The position numbers and the translations under genes were made by a program. A stretch of 37,256 bases of DNA from Paraburkholderia sp. BCC1885 (GTDB taxonomy: Bacteria > Pseudomonadota > Gammaproteobacteria > Burkholderiales > Burkholderiaceae). Of this stretch, positions 1 to 8,122 are shown in pieces. The stretch covers positions 1-37,256 of the forward strand of contig NZ_CAAJGM010000220.1 of the NCBI RefSeq assembly GCF_900996235.1, in the 5' to 3' direction. Positions within the stretch are counted from its first letter, which is position 1. Each line of letters opens with the position of its first letter. The notes below the pieces were generated by a model. It saw only the letters and a list, made by a program, of their open reading frames with translations, was not told the origin of the DNA and searched no databases.

Positions 1-103
1 TTCAAACATCGAGATCAATTTCTGGTCGGTATTCATTCGGTTCCCAACAAGAAAACGACTTTCGAGACCCGCCAATTTCGAATGTGGCGAACAGTCAGGC
101 TGA

Positions 104-346
104 AAATGATTTGTTCAGACCTTCCTTAGCAAAGGTTCAGTTGAATGGTGGCCGAAAGGAAACAAAGTCAACGCGCACAAATATTCATGGGCGCAATTCG
201 CTAAAGTGTTGGAGGCGGCCTCCGATGTCAAGCGCGTAGTTCCGCTGCCTGAACCTCTTCCCAAGAAAGCTGTCACGCGCAGGGCCACGCCAGTCGCAAA
301 AAAGAAGGCCGACAAACCTGCGACAACTCGTAAGCGCGCCGCCTGA
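104..346 (+). pseudogene. Small basic-tailed protein, 5' end disrupted
   Basis: The plus-strand frame ending at TGA 344-346 encodes a protein-like stretch (FLSKGSVEWWPKGNKVNAHK, then WAQFAKVLE) and a Lys/Ala/Thr-rich basic tail of the kind seen on many small Burkholderia nucleoid- or DNA-associated proteins. The frame is closed by TGA codons at 101 and 107 and has no usable start after them. An ATG at 105 lies one base out of frame. Removing a single T from the ATGATTTG run at 105-112 would join this ATG to the frame and give a protein beginning Met-Ile-Val-Gln-Thr-Phe-Leu. I therefore read it as a gene broken by a one-base insertion, or a relic. I do not recognise its function. Confidence 0.45.
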
Positions 347-484
347 ACATTGGTTGTCCCTGGCTGGCTCGGCGAGCATTTCGGGTGCTCGCCCTTTCTA
401 CCGATAGCGGATAACGTCCGTGAGTCAATCAGCGCCAATCCTTGCGATATTCGCCAAAGTTATTTGCATCATCGCTATCAAACG

Positions 485-512
485 ACTATTGATAAAATAC
501 GTTATCGATAGT
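485..512. repeat. 28-bp dif-like inverted repeat (11-6-11) upstream of the recombinase
   Basis: Arms ACTATTGATAA (485-495) and TTATCGATAGT (502-512) are inverted repeats with one mismatch in 11, flanking the non-palindromic 6-nt spacer AATACG. This is the geometry of Xer/dif core sites (two 11-bp half sites around a 6-bp central region), and the right arm begins TTAT as XerD half-sites do. It lies 105 bp upstream of a XerD-like gene. It could instead be an operator for autoregulation. Confidence 0.45.
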
Positions 513-541
513 GCCGTGCGCCACCATTAATGCTTTCAACT

Positions 542-578
542 TTGACAATCGCATCAAAATAATAAAACTGATTACAAT
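542..578 (+). promoter_or_regulatory. Tentative promoter region of the recombinase
   Basis: A consensus -35 hexamer TTGACA-like stretch begins at 543 in an AT-rich tract. TACAAT at 573-578 resembles a -10, but the spacing is about 25 nt, too long for a canonical sigma-70 pair. The tract is the only AT-rich segment directly before the gene, so a promoter is likely here even though its exact elements are unclear. Confidence 0.25.
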
Positions 579-617
579 CCATTCAATTGCACACGGCACG
601 GAGAAAAAGGAAAATCC

Positions 618-1574
618 GTGTCAAACAGAATAATCCCCACGTTTCAGCACTCCCCTCGATCTCTCACCGCCGCCGAATTCCACCGGCTCTCTGACGTACC
701 GCCCGAGGTCGAGTGGTTCGCTAATCTGAATAACGCCCGCACCCGTCGCGCCTATCAGATCGATCTACGCGACTTTATGGGTTTCATCGGGATCACACAG
801 CCGGAGCAGTTTCGCACCATCGCTCGTGCGCATGTGTTGGCGTGGCGAAAGCATCTTGAAGGTCGTCAATTGTCGGGAGCAACGGTCCGACGCAAACTCG
901 CCGCGCTATCTTCATTGTTCGACTATCTCGGCGAGAAAAACGCTGTTTTACTGAACCCCGTCGCAGGCGTCAAACGACCCAAGGGCAATAGCAACGAAGG
1001 CAAGACACCTGCAATCGGCGACCACGAGGCCCGAGCACTTCTCGACGCGCCTGAACCCGATACATTAAAAGGCAAGCGCGACCGCGCCATGCTCTCGGTG
1101 CTGCTGTATCACGGCCTGCGTCGCGAAGAACTGTGTTTGCTCAAAGTTCGCGATATCCACAACCGGCGCGGCGTGCCTCATCTGCGCATTCACGGAAAGG
1201 GAGACAAGATCCGCTATGTTCCTTTGCATCCGGCCAGCGCCGAACGCATTCATGCGTATCTCGAAGTTGCTGGGCACGGCATGGCGCCCGACACTCCACT
1301 ATTCCAGCCAGTACGCAAGATCGGCACGTCAATCACCGCTGATGGAGTCTACAAATGCGTGCTTGCCTACGCAGCGCAGGCCAAGATATCAGCAGATGGA
1401 TTCGGCGTACATAGCCTTCGCGCGACTGCCGCGACGAACGCGCTCGAACACGAGGCAGACATCGCCAAGGTGCAGGAATGGCTTGGTCACGCCAACATCG
1501 CAACGACACGCCTGTACGACCGCCGCAAGAGCCGGCCGGAACAATCACCCACTTTCAAAATCGCCTACGAGTAG
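618..1574 (+). CDS. XerD-like tyrosine recombinase/integrase, 318 aa
   Basis: This is a complete tyrosine recombinase, which breaks and rejoins DNA through a 3'-phosphotyrosine intermediate. Residues ~30-110 form the N-terminal SAM-like core-binding domain. The catalytic domain follows with Arg168 (in GLRREEL), Lys194 (HGKGDK), His265 and Arg268 (HSLR), His291 (LGH) and nucleophile Tyr300. All six catalytic positions are present, so the protein is probably active. Its length and lack of an arm-binding N-terminus resemble Xer recombinases and plasmid or chromid resolvases rather than large phage integrases. The start is the GTG at 618, preceded by the purine-rich GGAGAAAAAGGA (600-611). The dif-like repeat 105 bp upstream is its most obvious candidate substrate. 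The partner or replicon it serves cannot be told from this window. Confidence 0.9.
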   Translation: MSNRIIPTFQHSPRSLTAAEFHRLSDVPPEVEWFANLNNARTRRAYQIDLRDFMGFIGITQPEQFRTIARAHVLAWRKHLEGRQLSGATVRRKLAALSSLFDYLGEKNAVLLNPVAGVKRPKGNSNEGKTPAIGDHEARALLDAPEPDTLKGKRDRAMLSVLLYHGLRREELCLLKVRDIHNRRGVPHLRIHGKGDKIRYVPLHPASAERIHAYLEVAGHGMAPDTPLFQPVRKIGTSITADGVYKCVLAYAAQAKISADGFGVHSLRATAATNALEHEADIAKVQEWLGHANIATTRLYDRRKSRPEQSPTFKIAYE

Positions 1575-1948
1575 GCGCGTCAACTGCTGTCCGTCTCAAC
1601 GTGTTTGCGCTTTCGGTCGTCTCAGTTCGACCCGTTCCGGCCTGTCGAGCCAACTCAACCTTTAGGGCCGCCTTCGAGGGACAACGGCCATTCGTCGACT
1701 CACGTTCGAGACCTATGCATCGGCCGAATCCGACGCTCGTCTGCCGTAGAACGCATTAAAGATGTCAACGTTGCGACTATAAAGTCGTCAACTCGGGACT
1801 TCTTGCGCTCTGAAAGCGTGACGAGCCATACTCAGTAAAAGTTTGCCGCGCGCGAAATAAATTTGTCACTCCGCTGCTGATATAAGACCTTCGACGCACG
1901 ACCGCCGAAGGTCGTCAAAAAATATTGCGGCCGATGACCGGCCTGGGA
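1575..1948. other. Intergenic region between recombinase and secretion locus
   Basis: No convincing gene is visible in these 374 bases; the short frames have no protein-like composition. The right part contains the terminator of the minus-strand secretion locus. A second stem, GACCTTCG (1886-1893) with CGAAGGTC (1906-1913), has no T-run on either side. Confidence 0.5.
1915..1943 (-). terminator. Intrinsic terminator of the secretion operon
   Basis: On the minus strand, 5 nt after the stop of the M50/HlyD gene, a stem of GGCCG and CGGCC arms (1929-1943) with a 5-nt loop is followed by GCAATATTTTTT. A GC stem plus a T-run is a classic rho-independent terminator. It marks the end of the locus that begins near 17.9 kb. 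Confidence 0.75.
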
Positions 1949-4072
1949 CTAAAACCCCGCCTCGCGCTGCACGATCGCCACCAGTGCGCGAATCCAGCGC
2001 CCCGCGTAACTCTCGCGTCCCACGCCCAGCGTCGCCATGCCCGTCAGTTCGCGACTCAATGCACGGCCGTTGTCGCAGTCGCCGATCCGCACCCGCCAGA
2101 TCGCCTGTAACGGCACCGCCTGATGCGTCTTCGCGTCCAGCTCGGCGGGAATCGTGCCGCCGTAGACGCTCGCCACCGACGGTTCGTCGAGCGTACTCAG
2201 GTTGACCTTGTCGACCGCCAGCACCTTGCATTGCACCGGCCGCATCTCCGCAAGCGACGCGACGAAAGTCGCACGGTCACCGGCCGCGACACGCGTCACG
2301 TCGTTCTCGTCGACGAAGGCATCGCCCTTGATGCCGGCCGGCCCGATCACGTCGAACAGATGCTCGCCGCGCGGCACCCAGGTGCCAGCCGCCAGCGCGT
2401 CGCCGGGGATGTCGAGCGTGCCGGCGAACGGCGCGCGAATCGTCAACTGGTCGATCTCCGCCTGCAAACCGGCAATCGTCTGACGCGCCGCGTCCCAGCG
2501 TCTGGTCAGCGCGACGCCCTGCTCGCGCAAACGGTCGTCGAAGGCCTGCTGTTCGACCTGCCAGCGCAATACCGCTTCATCCGCTTGCGCACCCTTCAAC
2601 TTGTAGACCAGATCCGGCGACACCACCACGCCGAGCACCGTGCCCGCCTGCACCTGCTGACCGGCATGCGCCGGCGGCGGCGACGCGGCCAGATAGCCGG
2701 CCTCGACCGCGTACAGGCCTTGCGCCTGCTGCGGCCCGAACACCGCGGGCGCGCTCACGCCGGCATGCCACGGCAACACGAGCAGGCCGAACAGCAGCGC
2801 GCCAAGCAACGCGGTACGTTTCGTCTCCTTGCACCAGTGCAGTTCGACGCGCCGTTTCCAGCTCACCGACATCTCGCGCACCAGCGGCCGCATGATGAAC
2901 CAGCCAAACTCGACGCAAAACAGCGCCATCCCCAGCACCTTGAAAAATGCGTGATAGACGACCAGCGCGATCGAGAAGAACACGACGAGCCGGTACAGCC
3001 ACGTCGCGAACGCAAAGCCGATGAGAAAGCGCCGCCGCGACGGCGCGCACGGTTCCGGCTGCGGATCGCCAAAACCGAACAGCCACTCGCGCAGCCACCA
3101 GCGGCCGAGCGCGAACGCGCGGTCGTGCAGGTTCGGCATGTCGAGCCAGTCGGACAGCAGGAAGTAGCCGTCAAAGCGCATGAACGGGCTCGCGTTGATC
3201 GCGAGCGTGCCGATCCACGTGGTGGTCGCGAGCAGGAACGCGCCGGCTTTCAGCGGTCCGTCGGGCAGCAGGCTCCACGCGAGCGTCGCGAAAGCGGCGA
3301 GCGCGATTTCACTCAGCATGCCGGCCGCGCCGATCCGCAGACGCCGTGCGCGGCTTGGCACCTTCCACGCTTCGGTGGTGTCGGTGTAGAGCACCGGCAG
3401 CATCACGAGAAACGCGACACCCATGGTCGGCACGCGGCAACCATAGCGCTGCGCGGTGAACGCATGGGCGAATTCGTGCAGCACCTTCGCGCAGCCGAGC
3501 GCGATGCCGACCGCGACGATACCCTGCAAATCCGCGTAACCATGGAACGTATGCACGAATTCGTCCCAGTGACGCGACACCAGAAACAGCCCGATCACCG
3601 CGCAACTCGCGACCACGCCCCAGAACGCCGGCAGATACGCGAACGACGCAAAACGCGCGGCACGCCGCAGAAACGGCATCGGATGCCACAGCGGAATGCG
3701 GATCATCAGATAATGCTTGAGCAGCCACATCGCCTGACCGAGACGGCTCGCATCGGCGTGCGCCTGCAGCCGGGCGGTGTCGGCCGCGCTTTTCGACACC
3801 AGCAGATTCTGGTGGTTCAGCGTCCGCAGCAAGGCCTCGAGATCGGCGAGCGTGACGTTCAGCGTGGTGTCGTGATTCACGCTCGCGACAATCGCCACAG
3901 GGTCGTCGAGCGACCAGCGCGACAGCAGTTCGAACGCGGGCCAGCCGATCTGAAAAAACCGGTTCGACGCCGGGTCGTGCAGCATCCACGTCGGCGCGCC
4001 TTCGGGCGACGCCGTACCGGCGGTCAGCGTCAGTTCCTGGCGAAGTTGCGGGAGTCGGGGTATGGAGTTCAT
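1949..4072 (-). CDS. M50 metalloprotease-like / HlyD fusion protein, 707 aa
   Basis: Residues ~25-95 resemble a PqqD/RRE-type winged helix (W-LHDP-SNRFFQIG, then hydrophobic helices); this is an inference. A multi-membrane-span region (~135-440) follows with His199-Glu-Phe-Ala-His203, the HExxH zinc motif, and Asn293-x2-Pro296-x4-Asp301-Gly, the second M50/site-2-protease motif. The zinc site therefore looks intact. Residues ~455-707 form a periplasmic HlyD-type adaptor: a lipoyl-like half, a coiled coil (~490-550) and a beta-barrel part. Related proteins are annotated as putative peptide zinc metalloproteases or site-2 proteases and sit beside HlyD and TolC genes. As the last gene of the locus, 30 nt after the previous stop, it probably forms the inner-membrane core of an ABC-less exporter. 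The substrate is inferred to be the giant protein. The start ATG has only a weak CAGG ribosome site. Confidence 0.82.
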   Translation of the reverse strand: MNSIPRLPQLRQELTLTAGTASPEGAPTWMLHDPASNRFFQIGWPAFELLSRWSLDDPVAIVASVNHDTTLNVTLADLEALLRTLNHQNLLVSKSAADTARLQAHADASRLGQAMWLLKHYLMIRIPLWHPMPFLRRAARFASFAYLPAFWGVVASCAVIGLFLVSRHWDEFVHTFHGYADLQGIVAVGIALGCAKVLHEFAHAFTAQRYGCRVPTMGVAFLVMLPVLYTDTTEAWKVPSRARRLRIGAAGMLSEIALAAFATLAWSLLPDGPLKAGAFLLATTTWIGTLAINASPFMRFDGYFLLSDWLDMPNLHDRAFALGRWWLREWLFGFGDPQPEPCAPSRRRFLIGFAFATWLYRLVVFFSIALVVYHAFFKVLGMALFCVEFGWFIMRPLVREMSVSWKRRVELHWCKETKRTALLGALLFGLLVLPWHAGVSAPAVFGPQQAQGLYAVEAGYLAASPPPAHAGQQVQAGTVLGVVVSPDLVYKLKGAQADEAVLRWQVEQQAFDDRLREQGVALTRRWDAARQTIAGLQAEIDQLTIRAPFAGTLDIPGDALAAGTWVPRGEHLFDVIGPAGIKGDAFVDENDVTRVAAGDRATFVASLAEMRPVQCKVLAVDKVNLSTLDEPSVASVYGGTIPAELDAKTHQAVPLQAIWRVRIGDCDNGRALSRELTGMATLGVGRESYAGRWIRALVAIVQREAGF

Positions 4073-4102
4073 AAGCCTGTGAAGCTAGTGAAGCGCACCG
4101 CG

Positions 4103-5539
4103 TTACCAGCCGAGCCATTGACGCGCGAGCGTCAATGGGCGGCGCAGCACGTAATATACGAGCGGCACCCAGCGGCCGTGAACCCGCGCGCTGCCCATCG
4201 CGCCGAGCGGCGGCTGCGCGCTCGCGTCGGTGTCATTGAAGCTGGCTTTCACGCGATACGCGAGCACGCCGTCGGGCGTCGGCTCGGCGCGATAGGCGAC
4301 CGTGTCGATACGCGCTTCGTAGGTGGCGAGCGGCGAACTCTTCGGATACAGCGTGATGGTCTGCCCCGGCGTCACGTCGACGTTGTCGGCCACCGGCACA
4401 TACGCGGTCAGCTCGACGTGCGCGGGATCGGCCAGCAGCAGAATCCGTTCGCCGACGGCGACCGCCTTGCCGGTCCACTCGTTCGGATCGGCGAACACGG
4501 CGACCCCCGCACGCGACGCGCTCACGCGCACGCGTGCGAGTTGCGCGGCGGTGTAGTCGAGCTGCACCGCGCTCTGGTCGAGCTTGCCCTTGCGATCGGC
4601 CATGTCGAGCCGGTTGCGGTCGTCGGTGACGGCGAGCTGCGCGGTCTGCCGGTACTCTTCCTGCGCAGTGTCAAAGTCTTTACGGGCGAGCGCATAGCGC
4701 GACTGCAAGGTGGTCGGATCGAGCCCGAGCAGCGGCGTGCCGCGCTGCACCGGCTGATTCGGCTGCACGTACAGGCGGTCGATCACGCCGTCCAGCGGCG
4801 CACGCACCACGAACGGATCTTTCGGCGTGACTTCGGCGGGGGCCAGCACGCTCAGGCGCATCGGGATCACGCACAGGATCGCGAGGCCGATCAGCACGCG
4901 GCGCTGTTGACGGCCAGGCCGCAGCACTGCACGCGCCTGTTCGAGCCACGACGGACGCGGGCCGAACGCTTCGAATGCATGCGCCCACACCTGGCCGAGT
5001 TCGGCGAGCAGCGCGTAATCGGTCTGCGTCCACGACGTATCGCGTGCGAACACGAGACCGCCAAGCGGATGCCCCTGGCGGTCGAGCAGCGGCAGCCATA
5101 AGCCGTGCTCCGGCCACCACGCGTCCCATTCGTCGGCGATGGCCGGCGCGTCGGTTTTCAGATCCGCAGCGGTGAACGACTTCGGTTGCGATACCGGCGG
5201 CACGTCGACGCCCGCAGCAGTGCCGCGCGCCAACGCACGGCACAGACCGCCGAGCCATTGCACGTACGGCGCATTCGGGTCGCTTTGCGGCAAACCGGAC
5301 ACGGCGGCGACGCTGCCGGGCGCGGTGCCCCGCCACCAGGCCGACTGGCGGTACGGAACCAGCGCCAGCGTTTCATTGATGATCGTGAAGCCCAAGGTCG
5401 CCTCGCTCGCGGCGCTGCGCGCGCGCGACGCGAGCTGCCACATCAGCGCGAGCTGCTGCGCGTCGATGCGCACGTTCTGCGACGAGGCGGCGTCATCCGG
5501 GGTGGGCGCGGAAGGTTGCATGCCGCCAAGACCGTTCAT
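4103..5539 (-). CDS. GAF-like/HlyD-family membrane fusion protein, 478 aa
   Basis: The N-terminal ~190 residues look like a cytoplasmic GAF-type sensory fold: hydrophobic strands, an aromatic pocket, and WLPLLDRQGHPLGGLVFARD typical of a GAF core. One membrane span (RVLIGLAILCVIPMRLSVLA, near 215-235) leads to a periplasmic adaptor with lipoyl half-motifs (VRAPLDGVIDRLYVQPNQPV), a coiled coil and a C-terminal barrel-like part. An HlyD adaptor carrying a cytoplasmic sensor-like domain is unusual. I chose the ATG at 5539, 5 nt after the previous stop. A TTG at 5569 would add ten residues overlapping the upstream gene. It probably joins the TolC-like protein to the M50/HlyD protein. The GAF assignment is by pattern only. 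Confidence 0.8.
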   Translation of the reverse strand: MNGLGGMQPSAPTPDDAASSQNVRIDAQQLALMWQLASRARSAASEATLGFTIINETLALVPYRQSAWWRGTAPGSVAAVSGLPQSDPNAPYVQWLGGLCRALARGTAAGVDVPPVSQPKSFTAADLKTDAPAIADEWDAWWPEHGLWLPLLDRQGHPLGGLVFARDTSWTQTDYALLAELGQVWAHAFEAFGPRPSWLEQARAVLRPGRQQRRVLIGLAILCVIPMRLSVLAPAEVTPKDPFVVRAPLDGVIDRLYVQPNQPVQRGTPLLGLDPTTLQSRYALARKDFDTAQEEYRQTAQLAVTDDRNRLDMADRKGKLDQSAVQLDYTAAQLARVRVSASRAGVAVFADPNEWTGKAVAVGERILLLADPAHVELTAYVPVADNVDVTPGQTITLYPKSSPLATYEARIDTVAYRAEPTPDGVLAYRVKASFNDTDASAQPPLGAMGSARVHGRWVPLVYYVLRRPLTLARQWLGW

Positions 5540-5544
5540 GCCGC

Positions 5545-6495
5545 TCACCGCGTCGCGAAGGTGGCCCAACCGCTCATGCCGGGCAGCAGCTCGGACACGC
5601 TGCCGGTCAGCGCGGCCGTCACGTCGACGGTCTGCGTGACCGGGTCCACGCGCGCACCGATCCGCGCGACTTTGGCCGGATAGGTCTTGCCGACTTCATC
5701 CACCTGCACGCTCAACGCGTGACCTGGCTTCAGCCAGACAAGCCATTTCGACGGCACGATCATTTTCAGTTCGAGGTGACTGGTGTCGACGATCGTCAGC
5801 AGCGGCTTGCCGGCTTCGGCGAACTGCTGCGGCGCGGCCGAGCGTTTCGATACGCGGCCGTCGAACGGCGCGGTGATCACGCATTTGCGCACCGTCGCCT
5901 GCATGTAGGCCATTTCGGCGTTGCTGGCCTTCAGCTTGGCGGCGGCCTGCTGAACTTCGAGTTCGCCGACCGAATGCAGTTGCGCGAGGCGCTGGTCGAC
6001 CTGCAACAGATCGCTCGCGGCGCCCGCTTCGGCTTGCGCCTTGTGCAATTGCGCCGCGTACAGCGAGCAATCGAGCGACACCAGCGTCTGGCCGGCGCGG
6101 AACGCGTCGCCGTCGCGAAACGGCAGTGTGGCGATTTTCGCGGCGACTTCGCTCGACAGATCGACCTGATCGCGCGCCACCAGTTGAATGCGGATGCGGC
6201 TGCCGTCGCCGGACAGATCGGACTGCGCCGCTTGCGCCGACTGTGCAGACTGTGCCGCTTGCGGCCCTTGTGGGGAGGCCGGCGTCGCATTGACGGCCGC
6301 CTTTGCAGCCGTTGCGGGCGCCGGCGCCGCCGCGACTACCGCAGCCGGCGCAGCGCTCCATGCCGGCTGCGCCGATAACGCGGCGAACAACACCGCGGAC
6401 ACCATCGTCAGCGCCGGCGCAAACGCTCGCGCCGACGACAGCATTGCTACGGGTCTTGCTACAGCACTGCACCCTGCCAACTGCGACCACTTCAT
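5545..6495 (-). CDS. Periplasmic adaptor (HlyD/RND membrane-fusion type), 316 aa
   Basis: This is a membrane-fusion protein. The long N-terminus carries a Sec signal (hydrophobic ~27-45, likely cut after PAWSA). An Ala/Gln-rich low-complexity linker (~47-95) precedes the adaptor core: a lipoyl hairpin half (ATLPFRDGDAFRAGQTLVSL), a coiled-coil hairpin (~145-195), the second half (VITAPFDGRVSKRSA), then a beta-barrel with the typical PVTQTVDVTA and LLPGMSG elements. Its start ATG overlaps the TolC-like stop in an ATGA arrangement, so the two genes are translationally coupled. It should bridge inner-membrane components to the outer-membrane channel. Three adaptor-type proteins in one locus (this and the two fusions) is unusual. 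Confidence 0.88.
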   Translation of the reverse strand: MKWSQLAGCSAVARPVAMLSSARAFAPALTMVSAVLFAALSAQPAWSAAPAAVVAAAPAPATAAKAAVNATPASPQGPQAAQSAQSAQAAQSDLSGDGSRIRIQLVARDQVDLSSEVAAKIATLPFRDGDAFRAGQTLVSLDCSLYAAQLHKAQAEAGAASDLLQVDQRLAQLHSVGELEVQQAAAKLKASNAEMAYMQATVRKCVITAPFDGRVSKRSAAPQQFAEAGKPLLTIVDTSHLELKMIVPSKWLVWLKPGHALSVQVDEVGKTYPAKVARIGARVDPVTQTVDVTAALTGSVSELLPGMSGWATFATR

Positions 6496-8063
6496 TGCGT
6501 CTTGACTCCGGTTACTGCGTTCGCGCCGCCCACACCCGTCGAGCCGCCGCCATTCGCGCGACCCAGCGCGGCCCAGCGCTGCTGCTCGCTATCGATCGAT
6601 TGCTGCAGCGACGCCAGATCGTGACCGCTCACGCTATCCGGCACCGGATCGAGACCGAGTGTCGCGAGCAACTGGCCGTACGCGTTTTCGAGTTCGCCGT
6701 AGCTCTGATAGAGCCGCAGCTCCGACATCATCGCGCCAGAGGCGGCGCGAATTTCTTCGAGCTTACCCTGAGCGTTCGCCTGCGTCGCGTTGTGCGTGTG
6801 TTCGAGGATCTGCTGGTCGACGTCGTTCAACTGCTTGAGCAGATCGAACTGGCGTTGCTTCGCGCTCAACTCGGTACGCGCGACGTGAACCTGCGTGAGC
6901 ACCGCCATGCTCAACGCAAGGCGCTGGGTCTTGGCGACTTCGAGTTGCGCATTCGCCATGCCGCGAATGTTCTTCACGTTCAGCAGATTCAGCAGGTTCC
7001 AGCTCACGCTGATGCCGGCCGCGCGCCATGCGTTGTAGACGAGGAAGCTATTGCTGTCGTAATGGGTGCCGAGGCTGAACTCGATCCCCGGCAGCATCTT
7101 CGCCATTGCCTTATGGGTTTCGTTGACGCTGATCCGCTCGTTATAGCTCGCTTCGACCAGTTCCGGACGACGTTCGAGCGCAGTCTCTTCCATCTGCTCC
7201 ATCGGCATGTCGAAGTTCGGCGCGGCGAAATCCTTCGGCGGCGCCAGCGTGTAATCCTTGCCCGGCTCCAGATTCATCAGCGACGCCAGACGCGGTTTCG
7301 CTTCTTCGAGCTGATCGCGAATCTCTTCGAGCTGACGCAGTTGATCGAGCAGCGCGTGCTGATAGTTCAGCGTGTCGAGCGGCGAGCGCAGGTTTTCGTG
7401 CTGCGCCTGGCGCGAGTCGTTCAGCGCGCTGCGCACCTGATCGAGCAGCGGCGCGATCCGGTCACGCAGACGCTGTGCGCCGGTCGCCTGCCAGTACGCT
7501 TCGCGCACCTGCTGCATCATCAGTTGCACGACCTTGCGGCGGCGCTGTTCGAGCACCAGCACATGGTCGGCCTGCTCTTTCGCTTCGTAATAGCTGACGC
7601 CGAAGTCGAGCAGATTCCACGAGAACGACAGATCCGCGGTGCGGTCGTTCTTATCGGTCGAATACGACGGCGCCAACGATTGTTCGTTGGTAAATACGTT
7701 GGTCGACGACGACGCCAGTTCGTGATTGCGCGTCGTATAGCCGGCCTGCGCGGTCAGCTTCGGCAGCAGGTCGAAGTTGGACAGATCGAGCTGCTTCTGC
7801 GCGAGCGCTTCTTCCATCATCTTCAGCCGATGATCGAGGTTGTAGCGGATCGCGCGCGCCATCGCTTCGTCGAGCGTGATCGGTCCGCTCACCGGCTGCT
7901 GCTGCGCGAACATCGAGGTACGGTCGGTCTGCGCGGTCTGGGTGCGTTCGGCGTCGGTAAACGGCGCGGGTTTGACCGCGCAGCCCGACAGCCAGATCAG
8001 GGCGAGCGACAGCGCCAGCAGCGCAGGACGCGGTGTACGTACCGCTACGGTGGAGGAGTTCAC
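6492..8063 (-). CDS. TolC-family outer-membrane lipoprotein, 523 aa
   Basis: This is an outer-membrane efflux protein with two long helical-hairpin OEP repeats (for example LDEAMARAIRYNLDHRLKMM, then ELRLYQSYGELENAYGQLLATLGLDP near the end) and a lipobox Leu25-Ser-Gly-Cys28 after a hydrophobic signal. It should be lipidated, as OprM-class proteins are. I chose the GTG at 8063 because AGAGAGACGAA lies directly before it. An in-frame ATG at 8114, 8 nt after the giant gene's stop, would add 17 residues in front of the signal. The frame stays open further upstream inside the giant gene, but that part is not coding. It provides the outer-membrane exit duct of the locus. Confidence 0.9.
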   Translation of the reverse strand: MNSSTVAVRTPRPALLALSLALIWLSGCAVKPAPFTDAERTQTAQTDRTSMFAQQQPVSGPITLDEAMARAIRYNLDHRLKMMEEALAQKQLDLSNFDLLPKLTAQAGYTTRNHELASSSTNVFTNEQSLAPSYSTDKNDRTADLSFSWNLLDFGVSYYEAKEQADHVLVLEQRRRKVVQLMMQQVREAYWQATGAQRLRDRIAPLLDQVRSALNDSRQAQHENLRSPLDTLNYQHALLDQLRQLEEIRDQLEEAKPRLASLMNLEPGKDYTLAPPKDFAAPNFDMPMEQMEETALERRPELVEASYNERISVNETHKAMAKMLPGIEFSLGTHYDSNSFLVYNAWRAAGISVSWNLLNLLNVKNIRGMANAQLEVAKTQRLALSMAVLTQVHVARTELSAKQRQFDLLKQLNDVDQQILEHTHNATQANAQGKLEEIRAASGAMMSELRLYQSYGELENAYGQLLATLGLDPVPDSVSGHDLASLQQSIDSEQQRWAALGRANGGGSTGVGGANAVTGVKTQ

Positions 8064-8122
8064 TTCGTCTCTCTTTTGCAAAGTTATTGAATTGGGAAAA
8101 TGGCGTGACGTCATGCGTGGCT

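Noticed and set aside
2123..5101. 992-codon plus-strand open frame
   Set aside because: It is antisense to the M50/HlyD and GAF/HlyD genes; its Arg/His-rich translation is a high-GC shadow, while the minus strand has clear domains.
6303..8090. 595-codon plus-strand open frame
   Set aside because: It is antisense to the adaptor and TolC-like genes, which have clear family motifs.
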